Origin: Salimicrobium halophilum
GTDB lineage: Bacteria; Bacillota; Bacilli; Bacillales; Halobacillaceae
DNA: 64,000 bases
Direction: 5' to 3'
NCBI RefSeq assembly: GCF_900100295.1
Contig: NZ_FNEV01000003.1
Coordinates: forward strand, 1-64,000
Under the pieces are notes generated by a model. That model did not search any database, was not told the origin of the DNA, and worked only from the letters and a program-made list of their open reading frames with translations. Positions within the stretch are counted from its first letter, which is position 1. Every line of letters begins with the position of its first letter. Positions 16,228 to 25,663 of this stretch are shown in pieces. Made by a program: the position numbers and the translations under genes.

Positions 16228-17691
16228 TTACTCAGCCTTGCCTTCGTCTGCCGGCTGGTCTCCGTTGTTTTCATCATCTGATTCTTCTTCGAATTTTTCA
16301 GCTACATAATCTTCATCTTCCAGCAGCTTCTGGTCATAACCGCCGAGATGCTGATCAGCCATATACATATGACCGGCAATTTTCTGTCCCCAATAAGGAT
16401 CCGAGGCATATTTCACATTCATTCCCGTCGACTTATTACCAAGCGTGTAGCCGTTAAAGTACGACCCGTCTTCAACGAGATACTGCTTAGTAAGCTTCTC
16501 TTCTACGAGATAACGGATCGAAGCTTCGAACGATTCATACTCCATTGCCGCTTCATATGCATTACCGTCATGGGCATCGATACCGAAGAGGTTATTTTTA
16601 TCCTGAGCAATCCGGCTCTTCCCCCATGCACTTTCATGAATGGCATGGGCCATCAGATATAGAGCGTTGATACCGTACTCTTCGCCCACTTTGACGAATG
16701 CATCACCGTGGCCGATCAATGGGCTGTCGGGTACACGTGAAGAAATATACTCATCGAGCATTTCACCCGTATAGTGGCTTTGTCTGCGAAGGTCCATATG
16801 GTTGAAGAATTTTGCTTCTTCCCCGTTGAACGTACGACCATCCCAGCTCGTTACCGTTTCTCCTTCGTCCATCGAAGCAGGAGCTTTCCCGTAGCTGTAC
16901 GTAGCGTAACTCTCACTTAGCGGACGATAGATGGTGTGCTGCAGGGTTCCACCCGCGTTTTTATAATAAGACTCACCCTTTTGATAAGCTTCAGGAATAA
17001 ACGTGACGTCTTCAGGTTTCACAAAAACGGTTCTTCCTGCTATTTCAGCTTCAATCGCTTCATTATGAGAGCGTACATAGTCAAGCTCTGTCTGACCACT
17101 CACATACGTTGATTGACTTGTGAGAGAAGCGTCGTTATAGAAAACCGTAAACGCATCCGTTGCCAGTTGTGAACCTTCCGGCGCCCATAAAACACTGCCA
17201 TTTTTGATAATGACCTGTCCGTTTTGCGCGTTCTGAACACCTTCCCTAAGCGTATCGTAAGAGGTGCCGAGTTCCCAATCATCCAGTCCGTTCAACGTCA
17301 CCGTCTGAAATTCTTTGGAGACATGAAAAGTCAATTCCACTTTTTCCTTCAAAGCCTTGTTACCAAAGCGGGACTCGATATTGTCGAGAATATGTAAGGT
17401 GTACTTGGTATCCACCGGATAGTCGACCTTAGAATCGACTTTCACCGTTTTCCCGTCTTCCATGAGAGAGATGTCAAGATCGGGTACCCGCTCTCCGTTT
17501 TCATTCTTAATAATAACCGTGGATGGATTCACTGAACTTGCTTTCAGTTCCGTATTGAATTCGATATGCCATACTTTATCTGCCGGCACGTTGATCTCTT
17601 CTCCCCACTCTTTCGTTTCTGCCTGCGCACAAGTGGCAAAAGCGAAAATAGCCAAAAGCACCAAAACCGGAGTAAGCCATTTCATCTTCAC
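16228..17691 (-). CDS. Secreted endo-beta-N-acetylglucosaminidase with N-terminal SbsA-type Ig domain
   Basis: 487 residues. Signal peptide (about 1-24, ...FAFATCAQA), then a Big_5-like Ig domain (about 28-130) with the core VWHIEFNTEL, an intermediate region, and a glucosaminidase domain (about 300-450) with the catalytic Glu in HAIHESAWGKS and NNLFGIDA, the LytD/FlgJ-type fold. It cleaves the glycan strand of peptidoglycan. The C-terminal 30 residues are very acidic. The GTG start has AAGGGGAG eight nt upstream. It shares its Ig domain with the amidase at 19193 and with the surface proteins of the SecA2 region, which may mark a common location or partner. Confidence 0.92.
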   Translation of the reverse strand: MKMKWLTPVLVLLAIFAFATCAQAETKEWGEEINVPADKVWHIEFNTELKASSVNPSTVIIKNENGERVPDLDISLMEDGKTVKVDSKVDYPVDTKYTLHILDNIESRFGNKALKEKVELTFHVSKEFQTVTLNGLDDWELGTSYDTLREGVQNAQNGQVIIKNGSVLWAPEGSQLATDAFTVFYNDASLTSQSTYVSGQTELDYVRSHNEAIEAEIAGRTVFVKPEDVTFIPEAYQKGESYYKNAGGTLQHTIYRPLSESYATYSYGKAPASMDEGETVTSWDGRTFNGEEAKFFNHMDLRRQSHYTGEMLDEYISSRVPDSPLIGHGDAFVKVGEEYGINALYLMAHAIHESAWGKSRIAQDKNNLFGIDAHDGNAYEAAMEYESFEASIRYLVEEKLTKQYLVEDGSYFNGYTLGNKSTGMNVKYASDPYWGQKIAGHMYMADQHLGGYDQKLLEDEDYVAEKFEEESDDENNGDQPADEGKAE

Positions 17692-17799
17692 GTAAAAAAC
17701 TCCCCTTTTCTATCAATCTAGCACCATTATAACGGCTTTACCACAATATGCCTACAGCTAAATGGGACTATCTTTGATAAGAAAAGCTCATCATAACAA

Positions 17800-17839
17800 A
17801 GAAGAACTGCTCTTCTCCTAAGAGAAAAGCAGTTCTTCT
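17800..17839 (-). terminator. Probable terminator after tagO
   Basis: AGAAGAACTGCT and AGCAGTTCTTCT form a perfect 12-bp stem 5 nt beyond the tagO stop on the minus strand, followed by a weak T-rich stretch. Confidence 0.75.
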
Positions 17840-17843
17840 GCAT

Positions 17844-18899
17844 CTACCGCTTCGTACGCTGGCTTCGAATCAGGTTCAGAATCGGACGATATTCCTTCCC
17901 GATCAGTCCGGTGAATTCCACTAACAGCTCTAACATCAGTACTAGGAATCCGAGTACGAGAAATGCTCCATACAACGTCGCCTGAGAAAAGATCACAGCA
18001 GCCAGACTGAAGAGTGCGCTGATCGTATAAATGACCAGAACCGTTTCCGGGTGGCTGTAACCAAGATTCAGCAGGCAGTGGTGCAAGTGTGATTTATCCG
18101 GCGCGGACATAGGTTTCTTCTGAAGTTTCCGGCGGATAATGGCAAAAATGGTATCAGAAATTGGTACACCGAGAATAATAACTGGTATGACGAATGAAAA
18201 TAACGTCACGTTCTTGAATCCAAGCAAGGAGAGAACACTGATCATGAACCCTAGGAACAAGGCCCCGGTATCTCCCATAAAGATCTTGGCCGGATAAAAG
18301 TTGTAGATTAAAAATCCGAGTGTACTACCGAGCATCATCAGTCCGGCAAACACAACGAAGACGTTCCCCATGGTGATAGCCATCCCCGAAATCGTTAAAA
18401 GCGCAATGGCAGAAACACCAGCCGCAAGCCCATCGAGTCCATCGATAAGGTTGATGGCATTCGTAATGGCGATGATCCAGATCATTGTTATGATTTCACT
18501 GAACATCCCGAATTCTAAAGTGGTTTCTGTAAAGGGTACGTTTATGAAAGATACAACAATCCCTTCTCCACCATATACGACAATTCCTGCAGCCAACACT
18601 TGACCGAACAGTTTCCATTTAGGTGAAAGCTCTCGCAGATCATCCCACACCCCTGTAGCGATGATCAATGTCGCACCGATCAATACCGGCCAAAAAATTG
18701 GAGTCGCCGGCATGAATAAGAAGTATCCGATAATAAAACTGACGAATATTGCTAACCCGCCTAGACGCGGCATCAAAATTTTGTGGACTTTTCTTGCATC
18801 TGGTTTGTCAGTCGCTCCTATATATACAGCCAGTTTTTTCACCAGCGGTGTTATAAAAATAGCTGCAATGAAGCAAAATAGTAAGGCCTTATATTCCAT
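17844..18899 (-). CDS. tagO: Undecaprenyl-phosphate N-acetylglucosaminyl-1-phosphate transferase
   Basis: 351 residues, about 10-11 membrane helices, MraY/WecA family. Diagnostic motifs: DKPDARKVH near the N-terminus, NAINLIDGLDGLAAG with the catalytic Asp pair, FMGDTGALFLGF, and SHLHH (the HIHH-like loop) near residue 280. It makes undecaprenyl-PP-GlcNAc, the first step of wall teichoic acid and some polysaccharides. The ATG at 18899 follows GGAGGAGGGTCTTG. Monocistronic, between two wall hydrolases. Confidence 0.95.
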   Translation of the reverse strand: MEYKALLFCFIAAIFITPLVKKLAVYIGATDKPDARKVHKILMPRLGGLAIFVSFIIGYFLFMPATPIFWPVLIGATLIIATGVWDDLRELSPKWKLFGQVLAAGIVVYGGEGIVVSFINVPFTETTLEFGMFSEIITMIWIIAITNAINLIDGLDGLAAGVSAIALLTISGMAITMGNVFVVFAGLMMLGSTLGFLIYNFYPAKIFMGDTGALFLGFMISVLSLLGFKNVTLFSFVIPVIILGVPISDTIFAIIRRKLQKKPMSAPDKSHLHHCLLNLGYSHPETVLVIYTISALFSLAAVIFSQATLYGAFLVLGFLVLMLELLVEFTGLIGKEYRPILNLIRSQRTKR

Positions 18900-19145
18900 C
18901 AAGACCCTCCTCCGTTTATTAGTGTCCCCTCACCCTTGTCGAATACGCTGATGAATATTTTCCAATTTCAATTACACAAACTATTAAGATTATACCACAT
19001 GTATCCCGGGGGTAGAAAAGATTTCTTTAGTAATAGATAACCTAATCTCAAGACGTTAAACTAGTTCAATCGACACATAATGCAAATAATGACAACATAT
19101 TCCTTGACCATTCGACATTTATTGCTTCAGTTAATAGAAATAAAA

Positions 19146-19187
19146 AACTGCCCCTTATGGCCATCCACGATGACCATAGGGACAGTT
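19146..19187 (-). terminator. Terminator after the amidase gene
   Basis: AACTG-CCCC-TTATGG and CCATA-GGGACAGTT form a long imperfect stem just beyond the stop at 19193, with A/T runs outside. The preceding stretch up to tagO (18903-19145) shows no gene; it holds AT-rich sequence that should include the tagO promoter. Confidence 0.8.
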
Positions 19188-19192
19188 AACCT

Positions 19193-20386
19193 TTAATTCA
19201 CTTCCAGTTTATAATACTCTTCGATTCCTCGTGTAACTGCTTCTGCGAAAAGTTCACGATAACGATCGGACATCAGTTTCGGATAATCCTCGGAGTTCGT
19301 GATGAACCCAAGTTCAACAAGTACCGCTGGCAGGAATGTTTCACGGATAACATGGAAGTTTCCGTGTTTTCCTCCTCCGCGATCACTCATATTCGCCATC
19401 GCGACCAGTTGTTTCTGAATTTCTTTCGCCAATAGGCAGCTCTGTGAAGCCGTAGATGTCCCGTCCTGATAACAGAACGTTTCAGATCCGTTTGCAGAAC
19501 GGTAAGCTGCATTTGTGTGAATACTTACGAAAAGGTCGGCAAACCTCTCTTCTGAGAATTCCACACGTTCTGATAGCTCAAGGAATGTATCAGTGCTTCT
19601 CGTCATAATCGGGTCGGCACCACGAGCTTTCAGTTTGTCATAGATTCGCTTAGAAACGTCGAGGTTGATTTCTTTCTCCATACCCTGACGATCATTCGCT
19701 CCGCCATCATGGGCACCATGTCCAGGGTCAAGAACGATCACCTGATCCTGCAGAACACCGCCGCTTACGGCACGAAGCTTCATGTAGTTCTTGTGCAACC
19801 AAGCTTCCTGTCCATTATAATCTACTTTTGCCCAATAACCATCGTATCCGTAGATTTCTACGCGGTCCCCTTTCTTATAGGCACCAAGTCTTTCGGATGA
19901 GGAAGTTGCATCTTTACGGACATTCAAAGTATCCGATGTGACAGTTCCGAAAGCGACTACGTCGTCCCCCGGTTCAGGAATCGGGTTTAAGATTTCACGT
20001 TCTGTGGTAAACACTCTTTTGTAACGATCTTTCATGTCTTTGCCATTTTTGAATTCGATTGTCTGACCTACGAAAAGTGTATAAGTCGATCCTCCGCGGT
20101 AGCCATCTTCAGGAGCTGGCACCACTACGGTACTCCCATTTTCGACGTAAGGTTCAATACCGTCGACTTTTCCTACACCTTTCTCTTTCACTTCTATATT
20201 CCACTCATTCAGACTGTCCTCTTCAACTTCCATGTTGAAGTCGATCCTCCAGTCCTTATGTACACTCACATTTTCTGCTTTCTCTCCGACACTGATGAAC
20301 TTGATTTCTTCCGCATTCACCGTCAGGGGCAGGATCATGAAAACCAGGAAACTAAGCAGCAATCCGACATTTGTTCTCGATGACAT
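19193..20386 (-). CDS. N-acetylmuramoyl-L-alanine amidase with SbsA-type Ig and SH3 domains
   Basis: 397 residues. Signal peptide (1-25, ...LPLTVNA), Big_5-like Ig domain (about 30-130, core DWRIDFNMEVE), bacterial SH3 domain (about 145-205, SDTLNVRKDATSSSERLG), and Amidase_3 (about 215-395) with zinc ligands in LDPGHGAHD, the Glu of MEKEINL and SIHTNAAY, and the catalytic Glu in VELGFITN. It cleaves the MurNAc-L-Ala bond. The SD is TAGGAGGAACCTGG. It lies 244 bp from and divergent to secA2. Shares the Ig domain with the glucosaminidase and the surface genes to the right. Confidence 0.95.
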   Translation of the reverse strand: MSSRTNVGLLLSFLVFMILPLTVNAEEIKFISVGEKAENVSVHKDWRIDFNMEVEEDSLNEWNIEVKEKGVGKVDGIEPYVENGSTVVVPAPEDGYRGGSTYTLFVGQTIEFKNGKDMKDRYKRVFTTEREILNPIPEPGDDVVAFGTVTSDTLNVRKDATSSSERLGAYKKGDRVEIYGYDGYWAKVDYNGQEAWLHKNYMKLRAVSGGVLQDQVIVLDPGHGAHDGGANDRQGMEKEINLDVSKRIYDKLKARGADPIMTRSTDTFLELSERVEFSEERFADLFVSIHTNAAYRSANGSETFCYQDGTSTASQSCLLAKEIQKQLVAMANMSDRGGGKHGNFHVIRETFLPAVLVELGFITNSEDYPKLMSDRYRELFAEAVTRGIEEYYKLEVN

Positions 20387-20630
20387 CCAGGTTCCTCCTA
20401 TTAAACATATTTTCTCTATTTTTCACTTTCTAAATAATACCATGAAGCCACTTTTATTTTCTACATTTTTCCCACAATATTATTCTAAATTAGGCAAAAA
20501 GATATACTTAGTTTTACAATTCGATTACAAACCGCACGTTTTGAAAGTTTTTCCGAGATAACTAGTCACTCTTTTCCCTTCATGCTAAAATGATGGATAG
20601 TGACTTTACTAATCTGGGGAGCGTTTACTT

Positions 20631-23018
20631 ATGATTGAAACGATTAAAAAGAGTCTTTTCGACAAGCACGAACGACAACTTAATAGATACAGGAAGATGG
20701 TCCAGGCTATCAATGCTAAAGAGCCGGAGGTGGAGAATCTCTCCGACGAAGAATTACAGCAAAAAACGGAAGAGTTTCGTTCTTCCATTGAAAACGGCGC
20801 GTCCATTTATGATATTCAGACAGAAGCATTCGCCGTTGTACGGGAATCAGCACGAAGAGTGCTCGGTCTTCGACATTTCGATGTACAACTGATCGGTGGG
20901 CTTTCTATGACAGAAGGAAACATTGCTGAAATGGCGACTGGTGAAGGAAAAACATTAGTAGCTACCTTGCCAAGTTATCTAAGAGCCCTGGAAGGAAAAG
21001 GTGTACACGTTATTACAGTCAACGAATATCTGGCAGAACGTGACTTCGAAACGATGAAACCATTATATGAGTTTCTTGGCCTGACCGTAGGGTTGAACAT
21101 TCCACAAATATCACCGCAGCAGAAACAGGCAGCTTATAAGTCGGATATTACATATGGAATCGGAAATGAGTTCGGTTTCGATTTTCTTCGTGACAATATG
21201 GCACAACAGAAACAGCAGCAGGTTCAGCGTCCTTACCATTTTGCCATCGTTGATGAAGCAGATAGTGTATTGATTGATGAAGCGAAAACGCCACTCATTA
21301 TTGCGGGGAAAACCATGGCCAGTGCGAACCTCCACAAGGTATGTGCCAGTTTGGCCAAATCTTTCAAGGAGGATGAAGATTATACGTTCGATCGTGAAAC
21401 AAAAGCTGTGAGCCTGACAGAAGATGGCATTACTAAAGTCGAGCGTGCTTTTGGTATCGACAACCTCTTCGACCTGGAACATCAGACGCTCTATCACTAC
21501 ACCATTCAAGCCGTAAGAGCTCATGTCATGTTTGAACGGGATGTGGATTACATTGTACACGAAGGCGAAGTGAAACTTGTAGACATGTTTACAGGTCGTA
21601 CAATGGAAGGACGAACGCTATCCGATGGTCTTCATCAAGCTATTGAAGCAAAAGAAGGTCTTGAGATTACAGAAGAGAATAAAACACAAGCATCAGTGAC
21701 TGTGCAAAACTATTTCCGTATGTATCCGGTCCTTTCTGGAATGACCGGCACCGCAAAAACGGAAGAGAAAGAGTTCCAGACCGTCTACGGCATGGATGTC
21801 ATCCCTATCCCAAGAAATAAACCGTTGCAGAGAATCGATTACGATGATCTCGTGTTCGAAACGAAAGAACAGAAATACCATGCAATGGTCGAAGAAGTAA
21901 AGAATCGCCATTACAAAGGTCAGCCGATCCTTATTGGTACTACTTCCATCCTTCAGTCGGAAAAAGTGGCTGAATACCTTGATGAGGAAGAGCTTCCTTA
22001 TGAACTTCTGAACGCGAAAAGTGTGGAACAGGAAATTCGTCTAATCTCCATGGCGGGACAGAAAAACACGGTCACTATTGCGACAAATATGGCCGGTCGT
22101 GGTACAGATATTATGCTTGGAGAAGGAGTAGCCGAAGTCGGTGGTCTCCACGTCTTAGGAACGGAACGGCACGAAGCTCGCCGGATCGACAATCAGTTGA
22201 AGGGCCGTTCTGGACGCCAGGGTGACCCTGGTTCCACCCAGTTCATCATTTCCATCGATGACGATATGATGCACCGTTATGCTTCTGATGAAGTGGAACG
22301 TAAGAAGAAGTCACTGAAAACGGACGAAGAAGGACTCGTGAAGAACAAAGATATCCATAAGTTCATTGATACTGTGCAGAAAATCAGTGAAGGAAGCAAT
22401 TATAATATCCGGGAATTCACATTGAAACTTGATGATGTGATCAACGACCAGCGTGAAGTCATTTATGAACTTCGTAACCGCTTGCTTCGCGACGAAGATA
22501 CTATTTCTCATCTCATCCCGATGCTTGATTCTTATACGGATGAATTAATAGAAAAGCATTGCCCGGATACTATAGCTCCTGATGATTGGCCAATAGCCGA
22601 TATCGAGAACGAGTTGAATCGAATGATGCCAAGCATTCGTCTTCACATGACAGAGAAGAATTTTGAAGACATCGAAGAGGTGAAAGAGTTTGCCGCCCGT
22701 GCTGTAGAGAGCTATAAAGAGCAACTGGAACAGATAAAGAACAACACTATTCTTCAGTCGCGGCTGAGACTTGGAGCCGTTACGATCATGGACCAACTCT
22801 GGACACGACACTTGGAGATGATGAACCGTCTGAAAGAGGGTGTTGGTATCAGACAATACCAGCAGGAAGACCCGATTCGTCTATATCAAAATGATGGACT
22901 CGACATCTTCCAGCATACGTATTTTGAAATGAAAAAAGGCATGTTAATGCACTTGGCTCAGCTGTTGGAAGGCCTATATAAAAAACAGGCAGCCAAAAAG
23001 AAAAAGGAGAATCAGTGA
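20631..23018 (+). CDS. secA2: Accessory preprotein translocase ATPase SecA2
   Basis: 795 residues with SecA architecture: Walker A MATGEGKT (about 102), IVDEADSVLIDEA (about 205), PRNKPLQRIDYDDL, ATNMAGRGTDIMLGEGV, GRSGRQGDPGS. It lacks the C-terminal CxCx8C zinc tail of housekeeping SecA and ends in a Lys-rich tail. Immediate coupling to slaP identifies it as the accessory SecA2 of the Bacillus anthracis type, which exports S-layer proteins, and not the housekeeping secA. The SD is GGGGAG at 9 nt. Neighbouring exported genes are candidate substrates (inference). Confidence 0.93.
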   Translation: MIETIKKSLFDKHERQLNRYRKMVQAINAKEPEVENLSDEELQQKTEEFRSSIENGASIYDIQTEAFAVVRESARRVLGLRHFDVQLIGGLSMTEGNIAEMATGEGKTLVATLPSYLRALEGKGVHVITVNEYLAERDFETMKPLYEFLGLTVGLNIPQISPQQKQAAYKSDITYGIGNEFGFDFLRDNMAQQKQQQVQRPYHFAIVDEADSVLIDEAKTPLIIAGKTMASANLHKVCASLAKSFKEDEDYTFDRETKAVSLTEDGITKVERAFGIDNLFDLEHQTLYHYTIQAVRAHVMFERDVDYIVHEGEVKLVDMFTGRTMEGRTLSDGLHQAIEAKEGLEITEENKTQASVTVQNYFRMYPVLSGMTGTAKTEEKEFQTVYGMDVIPIPRNKPLQRIDYDDLVFETKEQKYHAMVEEVKNRHYKGQPILIGTTSILQSEKVAEYLDEEELPYELLNAKSVEQEIRLISMAGQKNTVTIATNMAGRGTDIMLGEGVAEVGGLHVLGTERHEARRIDNQLKGRSGRQGDPGSTQFIISIDDDMMHRYASDEVERKKKSLKTDEEGLVKNKDIHKFIDTVQKISEGSNYNIREFTLKLDDVINDQREVIYELRNRLLRDEDTISHLIPMLDSYTDELIEKHCPDTIAPDDWPIADIENELNRMMPSIRLHMTEKNFEDIEEVKEFAARAVESYKEQLEQIKNNTILQSRLRLGAVTIMDQLWTRHLEMMNRLKEGVGIRQYQQEDPIRLYQNDGLDIFQHTYFEMKKGMLMHLAQLLEGLYKKQAAKKKKENQ

Positions 23019-23929
23019 TGCTCAACTTTTTTAAAAAAAACAAACAACAGGAGCAAAATCTGAGCAGTAAAAATGGAAACTCTACTATTGATGCTTCTGA
23101 ACTATTCGATGATACACAGGAAGATCATTCTGAAAGATTAGTAGAAACCCCTCTTTCTTTGCCACCTGAATGGAAAATTAGCGAAGAGGAGATCTACGTA
23201 TTCAGATTCAAAAACAACGAAAATGAACCGCTAAAACCGAATCAGGTTTCGTTGGCAGGCTATGAGATGGATAAATCAGGTGCCGATGTGAATGTCGGTG
23301 GATTCATTCGTCATTCCCTGCCGAAATCGATTTCTTTCAATGAGACGACAGTCGTACTTATGAATGAAGAAGGTCAGCGCCTTGCTCGAGCATCTTTTGA
23401 TCTCAGCAAAGCTGGTGAACTTCCACCTGAATCTAGCCGTCCTCACCCATTCATTTTCCAGAAGAAAGACCTTCTTGTAGAGAAAGAAGAAATCCCTACC
23501 GAGGGATGGAAATTAGCCTTTGAGCTCAAGAAGAAACCGAAACATTCTCTGGATCTTCATGAAAGCTGGGAACAATCTATGGCTGATGAAGATGTTTCGC
23601 AGCTCGAGGAGTTCGTAAGTCGCTTGAAAGCACCGAAGCAAGGGGAAGTCAATTTCATGGGAGTCAAAGCCAAGCAGGCAGAAAACAATGACTTACACGT
23701 GACGATTCTTATAAGGAACGGAAGCGAAAAAAATATCGAACTGCAACAAGTCCCACTTCAGATTGAAGATAATTCCGGAGAAGTGATTGCTAAAGGAGGT
23801 TTCACATTAGAAGACTTTGAAGTGAAATCCAACACTAGCAAACCTTGGACATTCATCTTTCCTGCTTCTCTCTTGCAAAAAGAACATCCAGATTTAAGCT
23901 CTTTCAAAGCTTATCCTATACAAAAATGA
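23018..23929 (+). CDS. slaP: Accessory Sec S-layer assembly protein SlaP
   Basis: 303 residues, no signal peptide or membrane helix, so cytoplasmic. After a basic N-terminus (MLNFFKKNKQQ) it has two related ~100-residue SLAP-type domains (about 55-155 and 200-300), both ending in the same strand: HPFIFQKKDLL and KPWTFIFPASLLQ. This is the architecture of B. anthracis SlaP, needed together with SecA2 for S-layer protein secretion. The start ATG overlaps the secA2 stop (TGATG), so translation is coupled. No secY2 or csaB is in the window. Confidence 0.9.
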   Translation: MLNFFKKNKQQEQNLSSKNGNSTIDASELFDDTQEDHSERLVETPLSLPPEWKISEEEIYVFRFKNNENEPLKPNQVSLAGYEMDKSGADVNVGGFIRHSLPKSISFNETTVVLMNEEGQRLARASFDLSKAGELPPESSRPHPFIFQKKDLLVEKEEIPTEGWKLAFELKKKPKHSLDLHESWEQSMADEDVSQLEEFVSRLKAPKQGEVNFMGVKAKQAENNDLHVTILIRNGSEKNIELQQVPLQIEDNSGEVIAKGGFTLEDFEVKSNTSKPWTFIFPASLLQKEHPDLSSFKAYPIQK

Positions 23930-23958
23930 GAGGCGGGGTGATTCCCCGCCTCTCATTT
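23924..23958. terminator. Strong bidirectional terminator after slaP
   Basis: AAATGAGAGGCGGGG and its exact complement CCCCGCCTCTCATTT form a 15-bp stem with a 5-nt loop. It overlaps the slaP stop codon on one strand and the stop of the RHH gene on the other. Confidence 0.93.
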
Positions 23959-24168
23959 AGAATTTTGCTGTTCCAGATGAGTTTTTATAAGTTCATACAT
24001 ATTTACACTATAATTTCCTGAAGACTTCTCTGCTACGTCTACCTGATGAGTTAAGAAACTGGCTGCAAAAGATAAGTAAGCACTCTTACTGATCCCCAAT
24101 TTTTTGGACCTCTCATCTATGGTATTATACAACTCTTCTTCCATACGTACGCTGACCTGTTTTTTCAT
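23953..24168 (-). CDS. Ribbon-helix-helix (CopG/Arc-type) regulator
   Basis: 71 residues: KKQVSVRMEEELYNTIDERSKKLG is a typical RHH strand-helix opening, followed by SKSAYLSFAASFL. Small DNA-binding repressor, likely dimeric or tetrameric. Divergent from the PDZ protease gene with only 77 bp between the start codons; that gap contains a TTTAC...GTAAA inverted repeat that could be its operator. No toxin partner is adjacent, so an antitoxin role is less likely than local regulation of itself and the surface genes. GGGAGG lies 11 nt before the ATG. Confidence 0.85.
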   Translation of the reverse strand: MKKQVSVRMEEELYNTIDERSKKLGISKSAYLSFAASFLTHQVDVAEKSSGNYSVNMYELIKTHLEQQNSK

Positions 24169-24245
24169 GAATGGCTCAACCTCCCTTTTGTATCATAAAA
24201 CTTTTACTTTTGATTGTAAAGATTCCCCGGAGAAAGGAAAATATC

Positions 24246-25583
24246 ATGCTTAAATCCCGAATTCCCCTTATATTGCTGTGCATCTTATTTCTCATTCCGT
24301 CCACGTTATCAGCTCAAACTGAGCAAGATGCGAAACAATTCATTTCCGAAAACTATGTCGAAGAAATCTCCCCGGAACTTTTGGATCGACCGTTAGAAGA
24401 AATTCTTCAAAACCTGGATCGCTATTCAAGATACCTCACGAAGAAAGAGCTTGAACAAGTCTATAACTCTATCGATCAGGAACTTCAAGGGATTGGAATT
24501 ACTTTGAAAAACAGAATTATCCAGGAGGTCCTCCCGGAATCTCCGGCATCTGAAAAAGGATTAAAGCCTGGAGACGAAATTATAGAAGTGAATGACATAG
24601 AGTTGACAACTGAAACGCCGGAAGAACTAATCACCATGCTTAAAGGGGAAAAAGGTACAACTGTCTCGTTGACCTTGAAGAGAAATGGAGACACCTATTC
24701 GACTACCTTAATAAGAAAAACCCTCACTTTGCCTTCTGTCACCTTCCATCGTCTTGCAGGCAACATCGGTCACTTGCGTATTCATACGTTCAGCCGGACC
24801 CTTGCCCAAGAAATCTCTTCCATTGTTACTGAAGAAGAGGTCGAACACTGGCTGATCGATATCCGGAACAATGCGGGAGGATATGTCAGAACTGCTCGCC
24901 AAATTGCAGGTTTCTTTCCCCAGGTAGAGAATGCTGTTCAAATAAGAAACCATTCAACCACTGAGCTACTATCTTCCCTCCCTCAGAAAGAAACCTTTGA
25001 GGAATCGAGTTCACTATTGATAAATGGGGGAAGTGCCAGCGCCTCCGAAATCATGGCAGGTTTCTATAAAGATTATGAAGTCGGACCACTATATGGCTCC
25101 ACAACTTACGGGAAAGGTCTTATGCAAAGACCTTATTATCTTGATAATGAAGATGGATTTTTACTATCCACTCATTATATAGAAAGCCCTTATGGTAAAA
25201 GATTTAATAATACAGGGATTGAACCCGACCATGTTACTTACCTTCCTTTGATCGACTCTCATTATGAAGCACTAGAAACTGTCACTGATTATAGACCTTT
25301 TCCTGAGATGAACCAGGTCAGCCCTGATAAGACATTCGAAATTCTACTGAATAAACAGGCGGACGTAATCTCTCTCACTAACCATACAACCCTATTCCAA
25401 CTGGGAGGGGAAGAAGTTGAGTTCGACCTATCAGCATCCAGTGAAAATGAACACGCCTACGAATTGACTCCCTCCCTGCTCGTTCCAGGGTCAGAATACA
25501 CTCTAGTCATCGAGGAAGGCTGGACATCTTCTGATGGAGACCAGGCACAACAAGGAGTAATCAAGCGATTCAACGTGAAATGA
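24246..25583 (+). CDS. Secreted PDZ/S41 (CtpA-type) protease with C-terminal SbsA-type Ig domain
   Basis: 445 residues. Signal peptide (1-24, ...LIPSTLSAQ), PDZ domain (about 80-160, ESPASEKGLKPGDEIIEVN), S41 catalytic domain with nucleophile region NGGSASASEIMAG (about 262) and the Lys of TTYGKGLMQ (about 289), so the Ser/Lys dyad looks intact. The C-terminal ~85 residues are a Big_5-like Ig domain ending RFNVK-stop, unusual for CtpA proteases. ATG 24246 is supported by GGAGAAAGG; the longer frame from 24171 would lose the signal peptide. It may process or mature surface proteins encoded next to it (inference). Confidence 0.88.
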   Translation: MLKSRIPLILLCILFLIPSTLSAQTEQDAKQFISENYVEEISPELLDRPLEEILQNLDRYSRYLTKKELEQVYNSIDQELQGIGITLKNRIIQEVLPESPASEKGLKPGDEIIEVNDIELTTETPEELITMLKGEKGTTVSLTLKRNGDTYSTTLIRKTLTLPSVTFHRLAGNIGHLRIHTFSRTLAQEISSIVTEEEVEHWLIDIRNNAGGYVRTARQIAGFFPQVENAVQIRNHSTTELLSSLPQKETFEESSSLLINGGSASASEIMAGFYKDYEVGPLYGSTTYGKGLMQRPYYLDNEDGFLLSTHYIESPYGKRFNNTGIEPDHVTYLPLIDSHYEALETVTDYRPFPEMNQVSPDKTFEILLNKQADVISLTNHTTLFQLGGEEVEFDLSASSENEHAYELTPSLLVPGSEYTLVIEEGWTSSDGDQAQQGVIKRFNVK

Positions 25584-25620
25584 AACATGGAATTCCCATC
25601 GTTTCATTTCATTTTTTTTA
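25581..25620 (+). terminator. Probable terminator between the protease and LRR genes
   Basis: TGAAACATGG and CCAT-C-GTTTCA form a 10-bp stem with a single bulge, starting on the stop codon itself and followed by TTTCATTTTTTT. It implies the LRR gene is expressed partly separately or by read-through. Confidence 0.72.
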
Positions 25621-25663
25621 TGCCGATAATAAAAGAAGGAATTATTGTAGGAGGCGACGATCA

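Noticed and set aside
20631-23018. Reading as the housekeeping secA
   Set aside because: The C-terminal zinc-binding tail is absent and the gene is coupled to slaP; the housekeeping gene normally sits near prfB and hpf, which are not here.
23953-24168. Toxin-antitoxin pair with the RHH protein as antitoxin
   Set aside because: Neither neighbour is a small toxin; slaP and the PDZ protease flank it.
25580-25663. ATG at 25580 as the start of the LRR protein
   Set aside because: No SD, it overlaps the protease stop and terminator, and would bury the signal peptide; the TTG at 25664 has a strong SD.
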